64,000 nt of DNA from Nocardia brevicatena NBRC 12119 (GTDB lineage Bacteria > Actinomycetota > Actinomycetes > Mycobacteriales > Mycobacteriaceae): positions 124,001 to 188,000 of the forward strand of contig NZ_BAFU01000086.1 of the NCBI RefSeq assembly GCF_000308495.1, written 5' to 3'. The first letter of the stretch is position 1; every line of letters begins with the position of its first letter. The translations under genes were made by a program, and so were the position numbers. Under the pieces are notes generated by a model. It was given only the letters and a program-made list of their open reading frames with translations. It did not search any database and was not told the DNA's origin. This document shows, in pieces, positions 1-9,481 of this stretch.

Positions 1-608
1 AGATCGGTGCTGGTGGGCGAGGACCGTAGATGCCCGCCCTTGACCACCACCCATCGCGGACCCAACGCGTGCAACGCCTCGGCGGCCTGCCGCGCGGACG
101 CGTCGTCGGTGACCTCGACCCCGGTGAGCAGCCGTACCTCGTCGAGATTCGGGGTGACGATCGTGGCCAGGGGGAACAGGGTGTACCGGAGCGCATCGAG
201 CGCCTCGGCGTGCAATAGCGGATCCCCGTGCATGGAGGCCGCGACCGGATCCACCACCAGCGGCATCTCTCCGTCCCGGCCTATCCCGACCTCCCGGCAC
301 ACATCCGCGACGGCCTCGATGATCGCGGTCGAGGCCAGCATGCCGGTCTTGGCCGCCCCCACGCCGATATCGCCTACGACCGCACGGACCTGATCCGCCA
401 CCGTCTGCGGCGGGATCTCGTGGAAACCGGACACTCCGACCGTGTTCTGCACGGTTACCGCGGCCACCGCCACCAGCGCGTGCACTCCGCACAGTGCCAT
501 GGTTCGGGTATCGGCCTGGATACCGGCCCCGCCCCCGGAGTCGGTCCCGGCAATGGTGAGCGCCCGCACCGGTGTCCGGCCGGCGGGCGGTAACGGCAGG
601 AACTTCAC
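1..608 (-). CDS. thiD: Hydroxymethylpyrimidine/phosphomethylpyrimidine kinase ThiD (3' end outside window)
   Basis: ThiD phosphorylates HMP and HMP-phosphate to the pyrophosphate used by ThiE. About 202 codons are visible; the C-terminal part lies beyond base 1. The N-terminus carries the ribokinase-like glycine-rich motif GTDSGGGAGIQAD, followed by the conserved VQNT and KTGM segments and a VVKGGH segment near the window edge. The GTG at 608 is chosen because a TANNNT box (615-620) sits six bases upstream and an in-frame stop lies just beyond it at 618-620, which fits a leaderless transcript; no Shine-Dalgarno sequence is visible. It diverges from thiC, whose product supplies HMP-phosphate, so the intergenic region serves two steps of one pathway. 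The family is clear; the start is inferred. Confidence 0.93.
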   Translation of the reverse strand, partial: MKFLPLPPAGRTPVRALTIAGTDSGGGAGIQADTRTMALCGVHALVAVAAVTVQNTVGVSGFHEIPPQTVADQVRAVVGDIGVGAAKTGMLASTAIIEAVADVCREVGIGRDGEMPLVVDPVAASMHGDPLLHAEALDALRYTLFPLATIVTPNLDEVRLLTGVEVTDDASARQAAEALHALGPRWVVVKGGHLRSSPTSTD

Positions 609-614
609 GGCGTA

Positions 615-620
615 ACACTA
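615..620 (-). promoter_or_regulatory. Candidate -10 box of leaderless thiD
   Basis: On the minus strand the hexamer TAGTGT fits the actinobacterial TANNNT -10 pattern and lies six bases before the thiD GTG. That spacing would place transcription start at the start codon. This is inferred from spacing alone. Confidence 0.45.
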
Positions 621-935
621 CGTGTTCGTCGTACTGCCGCGGGCGCGCAGGTCACACTTCCTGTCGGCGCTACGGAAAGGCCGCCAATACCGGGTCCGGA
701 CAGCGTGAGCCGGTCGGTTCCCGGGGCGCGCGACCGGCCGGCCGGACCGCGTCCGCATCGGCCGATTGCTGTGCGGGAAGAGCGCACGGTACCGGTTCAC
801 CTCCGATACGGCGACCGGTACCGGGTCAGCGCAACCGTATCGGTCGCGTCCGGACCGGACACGCGGCCGATTCGCCCATACCCGGGCGGGTCGGAGGATG
901 GGCGGGTATGGTCGGCTGCGGAAAAATTCACATGC
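621..935. other. thiD-thiC intergenic region with an inverted repeat
   Basis: No convincing gene is seen here; the short open frames on the plus strand have no recognisable product. It holds an inverted repeat with 9-bp arms, CCATACCCG (876-884) and CGGGTATGG (903-911). The right arm overlaps a TATGGT hexamer (906-911) that could be the -10 box of the thiC leader transcript. A regulator site or an upstream hairpin are both possible. Confidence 0.35.
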
Positions 936-2675
<1,740 letters not shown>

Positions 2676-2712
2676 CCGCTGAGGCGGATCGGCCTCGGTG
2701 AACATGCCGTTG

Positions 2713-2753
2713 ATTCGGGGAGCCACAGTGGGACCACCTGTGGCTCCCCGAAT
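2713..2753 (+). terminator. Perfect 16-bp hairpin after thiC
   Basis: ATTCGGGGAGCCACAG (2713-2728) is exactly complementary to CTGTGGCTCCCCGAAT (2738-2753) across a 9-base loop. It lies about 40 bases after the thiC stop. There is no strong T tract, as is usual for actinobacterial terminators, and it could work in both directions. Confidence 0.85.
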
Positions 2754-2925
2754 TACGGAGCCGGCGCAAGGTCGAGAGGCCGGTTGACACATTCGGCCGT
2801 CGACGCATCATTCGGGCATCTTCCTCGAATACCGGACGCACCGGTTCACCGACGATGAACCGGGTTGGTGGCGACGGTGGGACGTGTGCGCACGCCCTGG
2901 CCCGTACACGGTTCGTCGTGAGGCT

Positions 2926-3477
2926 TCACTCGACCCCATTGTCGAACCGCCAGCGGGTCGCCCCTCCCGGATCGACGGTGGCCAGGGCCGTCGCGGTGTA
3001 CGGGGTGATGCGGTACACGTGCCACGGCGGCGGGCCCGCGGAGGGGGCGCTGAACTCGGCGGTGAGCGCTCGGCCCGTCTCGTCCACCCGCGCCGGCCAG
3101 CCGCCGGCGGCCCAGCGGGCGGCCATATCGGCGACCGTCGCCGGATCGGTGATCCGCGTGGCCGTGCCTTCGACGACGAGATCGAACTCGTGCGTGGCGA
3201 CGCTGAGCGAGCAGCGGGCATCACGAGCCAGGCTGCGCCCTTTCCGCGTGCCCTCGCCGGTTTCGAACCAGAAGGCACCGTCGACCCATAGCGCGCCGAT
3301 CCCGGTCATATGTGGGCTGCCGTCCGAGTTGATCGTGCACAACCAGCAGGTGTGTCGTCCCGGACCGCCTGCGCCGGGCGCCTGAGGCAGGCCGTCTTCG
3401 AGCCGTGCCCGGATATCGGCCCAGTCCAGTGCGGGCAGATCGTAGAGGGTGGCGAGGTTCGTCGTTTCCATGTCCAT
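2926..3477 (-). CDS. Pyridoxamine 5'-phosphate oxidase-like split-barrel protein
   Basis: The 183-residue product resembles the FMN/F420-binding split-barrel superfamily: a CTINSDGSPHMTGIGALW strand pair, a WFETGEGTRKGR segment of the type that contacts the cofactor phosphate, and a C-terminal WHVYRITPYTATAL strand. In actinomycetes such proteins include F420-dependent reductases, biliverdin reductases and PNPOx homologues; the substrate cannot be assigned. The ATG at 3477 is used, but a second ATG two codons downstream (3471) is equally plausible. It is transcribed towards thiC, and the 250-bp gap between them holds only the thiC terminator. A Rossmann protein lies upstream on the same strand, 129 bp away. 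Confidence 0.8.
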   Translation of the reverse strand: MDMETTNLATLYDLPALDWADIRARLEDGLPQAPGAGGPGRHTCWLCTINSDGSPHMTGIGALWVDGAFWFETGEGTRKGRSLARDARCSLSVATHEFDLVVEGTATRITDPATVADMAARWAAGGWPARVDETGRALTAEFSAPSAGPPPWHVYRITPYTATALATVDPGGATRWRFDNGVE

Positions 3478-3606
3478 GGAGACCGGACGACCACCGCAAA
3501 CTCATCGGACGCCACGACCGGTCGAGCTACCGCCGGCGCCTCGATGGTTCCCTCCTCTTGGCCGCATCCTCGCCACGCCGCCGCACGGGTCGGTGAACAG
3601 CGCGTT

Positions 3607-4374
3607 TCAGCTGCCGGCGCCATCCGCCGGGTAGTGCTGGTCGAGCCAGGCGTCGAAGGTGGGACCGGCGATGATGGCGTCGGGACCGGGGAGAAGGGCT
3701 CCCGCCGCCTGGACTTCGCTGTTGGGGTCGGTGGCGTCGACGACTTCCTCGACCCGCGCCGGGGCGCCGCGGCGCGCGGCCAGTTGTGCGGTGGCGGCGG
3801 CGAGGTTCAGTTCCCGCGGACCGGCGATCTCGACCAACTCGGGAGCCGTATCGGCCAGGGCCAGCTTCGCCAGCTCTTCGGCGACGGTGCGGGCGGCGAC
3901 GAGGCGGGTGCGCACGCGCGGGACGTAGGCGGTGTCGCCGCGGGTGGTCCAGTCGAGCATCATTTCGGTGAATTCGTGGAATTGGGCAGCGCGCAGAATC
4001 CGCACCGGCACCGGCCCTTCGCGGTAGGTCCGCTCCTGGGCGAGTTTGCCGGCGTAGTGACCGGCCGTGAACGCATCGATACCGATGATCGACACCACCG
4101 CGATCCACCGCACGCCGGCGTCGGCCGCCGCACGCCCGACGTTTCGGGCGATGGTGTGGAAGAAGTCGGTGACCGCGGCGGTCTCGGTGGTCTCGGTGCT
4201 GGTCGCGTCCACAACGATCTGTGTCCCGGTCAGCGCCGCGGCCAGACCGTCACCGGTGTAGGCGTCGACGCCGGCCGACCGGGTGATCTCGACGACCTCG
4301 TGCCCCTGGTTCTTCAGCACATCGGCCACCTCGCGGCCGATCCGCCCGCTCGCCCCCAGTACCGCGATCCGCAT
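3607..4374 (-). CDS. NAD(P)-binding Rossmann-fold (NmrA/atypical SDR-like) protein
   Basis: This 255-residue cytoplasmic protein opens with MRIAVLGASGRIGREVADVL, a GxxGxxG dinucleotide-binding motif directly at the N-terminus. A VVDAT strand, an IAVVSIIG strand and a YREGPVPVRILRAAQFHEF segment follow, as in NAD(P)H-binding epimerase-like and NmrA-like proteins. No classical SDR YxxxK pair is obvious, so redox sensing or reduction of an unknown substrate are both possible. The ATG at 4374 has a good Shine-Dalgarno sequence (GAGGAGG). It follows the ketosynthase gene on the same strand after 98 bp, without evident coupling. Confidence 0.82.
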   Translation of the reverse strand: MRIAVLGASGRIGREVADVLKNQGHEVVEITRSAGVDAYTGDGLAAALTGTQIVVDATSTETTETAAVTDFFHTIARNVGRAAADAGVRWIAVVSIIGIDAFTAGHYAGKLAQERTYREGPVPVRILRAAQFHEFTEMMLDWTTRGDTAYVPRVRTRLVAARTVAEELAKLALADTAPELVEIAGPRELNLAAATAQLAARRGAPARVEEVVDATDPNSEVQAAGALLPGPDAIIAGPTFDAWLDQHYPADGAGS

Positions 4375-4472
4375 TACCTACCTCCTCGTTCCGAACTCTT
4401 CATCAGGAAGACGACGCAGCTACAACGGTTGTGACATCGGTGTGGGGAGACCCGCCGCCGGGACGGCGTGTT

Positions 4473-5717
4473 TCACGCTCGCCCCAGGGCCAATGTCACA
4501 TTGTGCCCGCCGAAGCCGAACGAATTGGTGAGGGCGTAGTCGACACGCTGGGGGCGGGCCGTGCCGTGGACGATGTCGAGGTCCACATCGGGGTGCTCGA
4601 GGTTGAGAGTGGGTGGGACGACCTGGTCGCGCAGGGTGAGCGCGGTGAGGATGGTTTCCAGGGCGCCGACGGCGCCGATGGAGTGGCCGAGCGCGGATTT
4701 GGGGGCGTACACCGAGGCGTCGGGGGTGACGGCGGTGATGGCGGCCGCTTCCGAGGCGTCGCCGATGGAAGTGGAAGTGGCGTGGGCGTTCACATGCCCG
4801 ATATCGGCGAGGGTGAGGCCCGCGGTAGCGATCGCATTGCGCATGGCCCGGGCCGCGCCCTCGCCCGCCGGATCGGAGGCGACGATGTGGTGGGCGTCGG
4901 AGGTGATACCGGCGCCGAGCACCCGGGCGTGGACGCGGGCGCCGCGGGCGCGGGCGTGCCGTTCGGATTCGAGTACCAGTAGGGCGCCGGCCTCACCGAA
5001 GACGAAACCGTCCCGGTCGCGGTCGAAGGGGCGCGAGGCACGCTCGGGTTCGGCGTTACGGGTGCTCATGGCGCGCATCATGGCGAAACTCGCGATCGGG
5101 ACCGCGTCGATATGCCCCTCGACCCCGCCCGCCACGACCACCTCGGCTTCGCCGGTGGCGATCAGCCGCCACGCCTGCGCGATTGCCTCGGTCCCTGAAG
5201 AACAGGCCGATACCGGTGCGAAAGCGCCTGCCTTGGCGCCGATTTCGAGGCTGACGGCCGCGGCTGGCCCGTTGGGCATGACCATCGGCACCGACATCGG
5301 TGACACCTTTCGGTAACCGCCCGCGCGCATGGCGTCGACGGCGGCGACCAGCGCGTCGCCACCGCCGAGACCGGTTCCGATCGAGACCGCCAGCCGCGCG
5401 CCGTCCACCTCCGGCGTACCGGCTTCGGCCCATACGCGGCGGGCGAGCACCAGAGCCAACTGCTCCACATACGAATACCTGCGCTGCTCCACTCGGGTGA
5501 GTTGCGCGCCCGGATGGGACTTCAGCTTGCCCCCGATACGTACCGGCAGGTCGTACTCGGCGATGAAATCGTCGTCGAGTGCCGCGATGCCGGTGTGGCC
5601 GTCCAGCAGCCGCGACCAGGTCAGGTCCATATCGTCGGCCAGCGAGGTGGTGGCCGCGTAGGCCGTGACGACCACCGGCGTAGCTACCCGGGTTTCTGAA
5701 GCGGTTGTTACAGTCAC
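4473..5717 (-). CDS. KasA/KasB-type beta-ketoacyl-ACP synthase (KAS II family)
   Basis: The 414-residue product condenses malonyl-ACP with an acyl-ACP. It carries the full KAS I/II catalytic set: Cys172 in [10 protein letters not shown], His312 in VNAHATS and His345 in ALGHSIGA, plus the C-terminal SFGFGGHN loop. Segments such as [10 protein letters not shown]-like [11 protein letters not shown] and [17 protein letters not shown] closely match mycobacterial KasA/KasB. The GTG at 5717 is preferred; an upstream in-frame ATG (5777) would run through the promoter and into the divergent tetR gene. It stands alone, without acpM, fabD or accD6, so a role in a specialised lipid or in envelope adaptation, controlled by the adjacent TetR, is inferred. 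Confidence 0.92.
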   Translation of the reverse strand: MTVTTASETRVATPVVVTAYAATTSLADDMDLTWSRLLDGHTGIAALDDDFIAEYDLPVRIGGKLKSHPGAQLTRVEQRRYSYVEQLALVLARRVWAEAGTPEVDGARLAVSIGTGLGGGDALVAAVDAMRAGGYRKVSPMSVPMVMPNGPAAAVSLEIGAKAGAFAPVSACSSGTEAIAQAWRLIATGEAEVVVAGGVEGHIDAVPIASFAMMRAMSTRNAEPERASRPFDRDRDGFVFGEAGALLVLESERHARARGARVHARVLGAGITSDAHHIVASDPAGEGAARAMRNAIATAGLTLADIGHVNAHATSTSIGDASEAAAITAVTPDASVYAPKSALGHSIGAVGALETILTALTLRDQVVPPTLNLEHPDVDLDIVHGTARPQRVDYALTNSFGFGGHNVTLALGRA

Positions 5718-5731
5718 GGGGTCATGAATAC

Positions 5732-5749
5732 CTGTACCATTCGCTACAG
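5732..5749. promoter_or_regulatory. Candidate TetR operator in the divergent ketosynthase-tetR promoter
   Basis: The 39-bp gap between the two divergent starts holds the inverted repeat CTGTA-N8-TACAG. Its right arm lies inside TACAGT (5745-5750), a TANNNT box six bases before the tetR ATG, so bound protein would cover that promoter. A further TACAG occurs at 5709-5713. This is typical self-operator placement but untested. Confidence 0.5.
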
Positions 5750-5756
5750 TCAACCC

Positions 5757-6314
5757 ATGGCCCGCCCTCTCGACCACGCCAAACGCACCGAACTACTGGA
5801 TGCGGTGGTGCGCTATATCGCCGAGCACGGGCTCGCGGACCTGTCCCTGCGCCCGCTGGCCGCCGCGCTCGGCACCAGTTCGCGCATGCTGATCTACTAC
5901 TTCGGAACCAAGGAAGAACTCCTGGTCCAGGCACTGACCGGACAGCGTCCCGATATCGCCGCCGTATTCGCGGATATCACCGACGCCGAGAGCCTGCGCG
6001 AGCGGCTGTGGGAATTCTGGCGGGAGAACACCACAGGATCCGGTGCCGTCAGCGTCAAAGTGATGCTCCAAGTCCTCGGCGCGGCCTGCGCCGCACACGC
6101 ACCGTATGCCGGTTACGTACGGGGCGCCATCACCGCATTCGTCGCCGCACTCACCGAGGGGCTGCGCGGAATCGACGGCGTCGACGACCCGGAAGTGGTG
6201 GCGACCCTGCTGGTCTCCGGGCTACGCGGAATATTGCAGGACCGCCTCGTCACCGGCGACACCGAACGTACGGACCGCGCCGCGCGCCGCCTCATCGAGC
6301 AAGCGGTGCGTTGA
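5757..6314 (+). CDS. TetR family transcriptional regulator
   Basis: The 185-residue protein has an N-terminal TetR helix-turn-helix (residues about 8-55: [42 protein letters not shown]). An all-helical ligand-binding domain follows, with the [20 protein letters not shown] tail. ATG 5757 is chosen over an upstream in-frame ATG (5724) because a TACAGT -10 box lies six bases before it, indicating a leaderless mRNA. Divergence from the KasA-like gene and the inverted repeat between them suggest it represses that gene and itself. A decayed copy of its last ~16 codons is found at 9345-9397. Confidence 0.9.
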   Translation: MARPLDHAKRTELLDAVVRYIAEHGLADLSLRPLAAALGTSSRMLIYYFGTKEELLVQALTGQRPDIAAVFADITDAESLRERLWEFWRENTTGSGAVSVKVMLQVLGAACAAHAPYAGYVRGAITAFVAALTEGLRGIDGVDDPEVVATLLVSGLRGILQDRLVTGDTERTDRAARRLIEQAVR

Positions 6315-6397
6315 CGGAAGTCCGGCAGATGAGACCGCCCTCCCGATTCGGGAGTGAGTACGCGGTCGACATCCGCGATCCGGAGGTAGCTCGGGAT
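6263..6397. repeat. Left ~135-bp direct repeat bracketing the toxin cassette
   Basis: This segment holds the 3' end of the tetR gene plus downstream DNA. By eye it is roughly three-quarters identical to 9345-9481 in the same orientation, for example CGCGCCGCGCGCCGCCTCA near 6277 and 9358, GATTCG-GAGTGAG, CGCGGT-GACATC and GGAT at the end. Both copies have TetR tail codons on the plus strand facing PIN-toxin tail codons on the minus strand. Together they bracket the WXG100/ADP-ribosyltransferase cassette. Confidence 0.8.
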
Positions 6398-6400
6398 AGG
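6335..6400 (-). pseudogene. Relic of a PIN-domain toxin C-terminus
   Basis: Read on the minus strand, this gives SYLRIADVDRVLTPES, which aligns with SYLQTTDVNRVLTLES, the end of the PIN toxin at 9419-10029. No start, PIN active site or open frame remains upstream of it. It is a decayed tail of a second copy of that toxin gene and lies inside the left direct repeat. Confidence 0.65.
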
Positions 6401-6788
6401 AACACCTCGTAGGTTCGCTTCTCGAACCTCGGGACCGGCTCCGCCGGTTCATGCCGCGGTCCGGATATACCCGGCATCGGCGCCTCCGCCATCATCGTCC
6501 CAAAACCCTTGACAGCGAACCGGTCTCGTCTCACTCATATTCGAGGAGCCCGATATCCATCGGCACACCGGCGCATCGGGCCTCGTCCAGGTCCGGGAGT
6601 GGTCCATCCGGCGGCGGCATGGGTCCCCTAAAGTTCCGCGGACAGGCCGCGGGGCCGACCATACCGATGCGGAATCTACCGCGCCGCCGGCGTATCCCAC
6701 CAGGGCGGAACCGATCCGCCGTGCTGCGCGTCGGATTGTTTGTGAGAATCGGTGACCAACGAACAACGAGAACGAGAGCCGGGGGGCT
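6398..6788. other. Region without a recognisable gene ahead of the toxin cassette
   Basis: No supported coding sequence is seen here. The DNA upstream of the PIN relic may be further decayed toxin sequence. It must also contain the promoter of the cassette, whose first gene starts with GTG 6789 just after a G-rich ribosome-binding site. No clear -35/-10 pair can be named. Confidence 0.4.
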
Positions 6789-7118
6789 GTGACGACGACA
6801 CCAGACCCGATCACGGTGGACGCCACGACGCTCACCGACGCGGGTGCGTTTCTGCGCCAGATCGCCACCGCCGTGGGCGATGGATTCCGTCGGATGGACG
6901 CCGAGATCGACGGCATGGCCTATTGGGGTGGCCCGGCCGCGGCCGCATTCCAATCGGGATGGCGGGAAGCCAGTGCCGGCGCGGTCATGCTGCTGTCCTC
7001 CCTGGAGAGCATGGCCGACCTGTTGGGTGTGCAGGGCGACGAGTTCGCCTCGGTGGACGAGACCCTGGCCGCCGACCTCGCCGATACCGGCCCGCGCCCC
7101 AGTTCACTCAACCTCTGA
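6789..7118 (+). CDS. WXG100-like small helical protein (ESX partner)
   Basis: A 109-residue, mostly helical protein with the turn MAYWGGPAAAAFQSGW at about residues 41-56, a WXG-type motif between two helices. The length and layout match EsxA/EsxB-like and PE-like partners exported by type VII secretion. The GTG at 6789 follows a G-rich Shine-Dalgarno sequence. It is the first of four closely spaced genes, with 17 bp to the next WXG100-type gene, and probably forms a heterodimer with its neighbour to escort the ADP-ribosyltransferase toxin. No secretion-machine genes lie nearby, so export would depend on an ESX system elsewhere. Confidence 0.78.
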   Translation: MTTTPDPITVDATTLTDAGAFLRQIATAVGDGFRRMDAEIDGMAYWGGPAAAAFQSGWREASAGAVMLLSSLESMADLLGVQGDEFASVDETLAADLADTGPRPSSLNL

Positions 7119-7135
7119 CCGGAAGCGGTTCCCAG

Positions 7136-7471
7136 ATGTCTCAGTATCATGTCGACACCGAGCAACTCGACGCGCTCACCATTCAGTTGCGCGGCCTGCT
7201 CGGCTTCACCGAGGACGCGCTGGTGCAGCTGCGGCAGCGGATGGAGCGGCTGCACAACGGTGACGGCGATACCGCGCCGTGGACCGGTGATACCGCCGAC
7301 GCGGCCCGCGACGCCATGACCACCTGGACCAACGGCGCGCAGAAGATGCGCGACGGGCTGGCAGAAATGGAGGCCGCGAGCAAAACCGCCCACGACTCCT
7401 ACAGCACCGCGTTCGCCGCGATCCTGGCACGGCTCGATCGGGGCCCCGCCCCCAACGGCAGCCCCCGGTGA
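7136..7471 (+). CDS. WXG100 family protein
   Basis: A 111-residue helical-hairpin protein with the central APWTGDTADAARDAM turn (WTG variant of WXG at about residue 46) and the downstream helix MRDGLAEMEAASKTAHDSY. It is likely the second half of a WXG100 heterodimer with the gene at 6789. The ATG at 7136 has only a weak ribosome-binding site (GGAAGCGG). Its stop overlaps the GTG of the large toxin gene (GTGA, 7468-7471), indicating translational coupling and a 1:1:1 operon product. ESX export is an inference from family and context. Confidence 0.82.
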   Translation: MSQYHVDTEQLDALTIQLRGLLGFTEDALVQLRQRMERLHNGDGDTAPWTGDTADAARDAMTTWTNGAQKMRDGLAEMEAASKTAHDSYSTAFAAILARLDRGPAPNGSPR

Positions 7472-8958
7472 CGGTTGCCGACGTCGATACCGACGTCTAC
7501 AACCAGGCCGGGAACGCACTGATCACCGCCGCGGACAATTTCATCCTGGCCGTGGACGCGAGATGGACCAGGCTCGCCGATACCGGCGAGAACATGACCG
7601 GCTCCTACGACGAGGCCAAAGCGTGGGCGGCCGGCTACGACACCAAAGCCAATGACCTGCTCATGCAGGTCAAAATGCTGGCGAACAACGTCAACGGTTA
7701 CGGCAATGTCCTGCTGGAACTGGGTTGGCTGCATGCGCTGGCCGACCACAACGCCAACATGACCCCGGGTCCGGCACCGACCGAACCGGTCTATCCGCCG
7801 TTGACGATGCTCGTCGGCTGCCGGCCGCCGCTACCCTCGGTCGGCGGGCCCGGTAACGGCCTGGTGGAGGGCGCGATCGGGCTGCTGGAGGAAATCGGCA
7901 TCGTCGTCCCCGACGGAGACACCGACAAGCTGTGGACGGTAGCGGCGATATGGCGCGAGATCGGAGCCGACACGGCGGTCGCGGGGCTCGCCGCGGAAAT
8001 CGAGCGGGTCGCGGGAATGTTCGCCCCCATCACCGCACCCGAACTGGACCATATCGACGAAGACCTGAAAGCACTGTCCGCCGCCGCGAGAGAAACGGTG
8101 CTCGGTTTCGGCGCGATGGCCACCACCACCAGCGAGCATCATGACGAACTGGAGGCCATGCGCAAGGAGATCGAGGATCTGTTGCGCCAGTTCGTGATCG
8201 ATTCCGCGGTGGAGGTCGCGGTCACGGCCGCGGTCACCGTGGCCGCCTCGTTCATCACCTTCGGGGCCGCGAGCCCGATCGGCGCCGCGATCGGCGCGTC
8301 CCGGCTGGCGGCGCTATGCGCGAAGTACGGGCCGAAGATCCGGCCGTTCATCCAGATCTTCAAGGCGCGCGGGCTCGGACGTGGGTTCAAGGACGTCCCC
8401 GACTGGACGACCCACAAGCAGCGCATGCAACAGATCTGGGACATGATCAACAAGAAGAGTCCCAACGGGATGCGGCCCGTCTCGTCGAACTGGTCGCTGA
8501 CTCCCGAGGACGTGAAAGCCCTACAGGCGGGGCAGATGTCGCGCCGCCCCGACGGCACCACCCTGAACCAGTTGCTCTACCGGGGGGAGAAATTGACTCC
8601 GGAAGAACAACAACAGGTCAACGCGCTCAATCAGGCATTGGCCAAGATCCCGCCGCATGAGGGCCCCCTCGTGCGGCATATGAACCTGTCCACGGAACAG
8701 CTCGCCCGCTACGAACCGGGCAAGCCGGTCACCGAAAACGGTTTCCTCTCGACCAGCCTCAAACCGGAAGGCACCAATTCGGCGTTCGCCGACACCCAGA
8801 ACGTCGAATTCCAGATCGTGAGCAAGACCGGACGGCCCGTCGGGGAACACTCCGGACTCGACGACGAAGTCCTGTTCCAATCCGGAACACCGTTCATGGT
8901 GCACAACAAGATCGTGACCCCGGACGGAAAAACCATCATCCAGATGACCGAGATCTGA
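7468..8958 (+). CDS. ESX-type polymorphic toxin with C-terminal ADP-ribosyltransferase domain
   Basis: 496 residues. Residues 1 to ~260 are mainly helical with a long amphipathic WXG-like leader. Residues ~250-285 are alanine-rich and hydrophobic (VTAAVTVAASFITFGAASPIG). The C-terminal ~140 residues look like an R-S-E class mono-ADP-ribosyltransferase: Arg372 in LLYRGE, Ser-Thr-Ser 428-430 in GFLSTS, and Glu467 in DDEVLFQSGTPF. The position two residues before the catalytic Glu is Asp465, where the family usually has Glu or Gln. The start codon overlaps the upstream WXG100 gene, and a small gene follows 10 bp after the stop as candidate immunity gene. A secreted antibacterial or host-directed effector is inferred. 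Confidence 0.82.
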   Translation: MTVADVDTDVYNQAGNALITAADNFILAVDARWTRLADTGENMTGSYDEAKAWAAGYDTKANDLLMQVKMLANNVNGYGNVLLELGWLHALADHNANMTPGPAPTEPVYPPLTMLVGCRPPLPSVGGPGNGLVEGAIGLLEEIGIVVPDGDTDKLWTVAAIWREIGADTAVAGLAAEIERVAGMFAPITAPELDHIDEDLKALSAAARETVLGFGAMATTTSEHHDELEAMRKEIEDLLRQFVIDSAVEVAVTAAVTVAASFITFGAASPIGAAIGASRLAALCAKYGPKIRPFIQIFKARGLGRGFKDVPDWTTHKQRMQQIWDMINKKSPNGMRPVSSNWSLTPEDVKALQAGQMSRRPDGTTLNQLLYRGEKLTPEEQQQVNALNQALAKIPPHEGPLVRHMNLSTEQLARYEPGKPVTENGFLSTSLKPEGTNSAFADTQNVEFQIVSKTGRPVGEHSGLDDEVLFQSGTPFMVHNKIVTPDGKTIIQMTEI

Positions 8959-8968
8959 GGAAAGCTCC

Positions 8969-9328
8969 ATGTTCAAACGAATCATCGGCCGCACCGGGAA
9001 GGGAAACAGGCCGATTCCCAGCGCCGAAGAATACGTCAACAGCGACGAATATGCCCGTAATCAGGCCATATTCGATCAACTCAATGCCGAAATCCGCGAG
9101 CGCAGAGCCGCCCTCGCCGCCAACCCCGAACCGTTCGATCCCGTGCGGGCCGAACGGTGGCGCCAACGTGGCGACATCATGGGCACCGAAGGCTTCCCGG
9201 ACCACCTCTATGACGGCGCCGGGAACATCGTCTACACCCGCCGCGGGTTCGACGGTTGGTACGACAACGACGGTATCCGCCGATTCGATCTGAGTATGCG
9301 TCCGGTCGACAGCCCCGGCGCGCAATGA
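8969..9328 (+). CDS. Small protein next to the ADP-ribosyltransferase toxin, candidate immunity protein
   Basis: A 119-residue charged, soluble protein without signal peptide or membrane segment. I do not recognise a family. The C-terminal half contains aromatic/glycine turns (LYDGAGNIVYTRRGFDGWYDNDG). The ATG at 8969 follows a GAGGAAAG ribosome-binding site that overlaps the toxin stop region, so the gene is cotranscribed with the toxin. Position directly after a toxic-effector gene is where immunity genes usually lie, which is the only basis for the functional suggestion. The gene ends 16 bp before the right direct repeat. Confidence 0.6.
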   Translation: MFKRIIGRTGKGNRPIPSAEEYVNSDEYARNQAIFDQLNAEIRERRAALAANPEPFDPVRAERWRQRGDIMGTEGFPDHLYDGAGNIVYTRRGFDGWYDNDGIRRFDLSMRPVDSPGAQ

Positions 9329-9344
9329 CCCCGGCCTGCGGAGC

Positions 9345-9481
9345 CGAGCGCCGACCACCGCGCCGCGCGCCGCCTCACCGAGCAAACAGGGCGCTGACGG
9401 AGGGTCGACAGATAGAGGTCACCCTCTCGATTCGAGAGTGAGCACGCGGTTGACATCTGTGGTCTGCAGGTAGCTTCGGAT
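9345..9481. repeat. Right ~137-bp direct repeat with TetR tail relic
   Basis: This is the partner of 6263-6397. Its first ~50 bases read on the plus strand as HRAARRLTEQTGR-stop, matching the end of the intact TetR at 6314 ([13 protein letters not shown]), with one extra base breaking the frame upstream. Its second half is the genuine 3' end of the PIN toxin gene on the minus strand. The tetR/PIN convergent junction therefore exists twice, with the toxin cassette between the copies. Confidence 0.78.
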
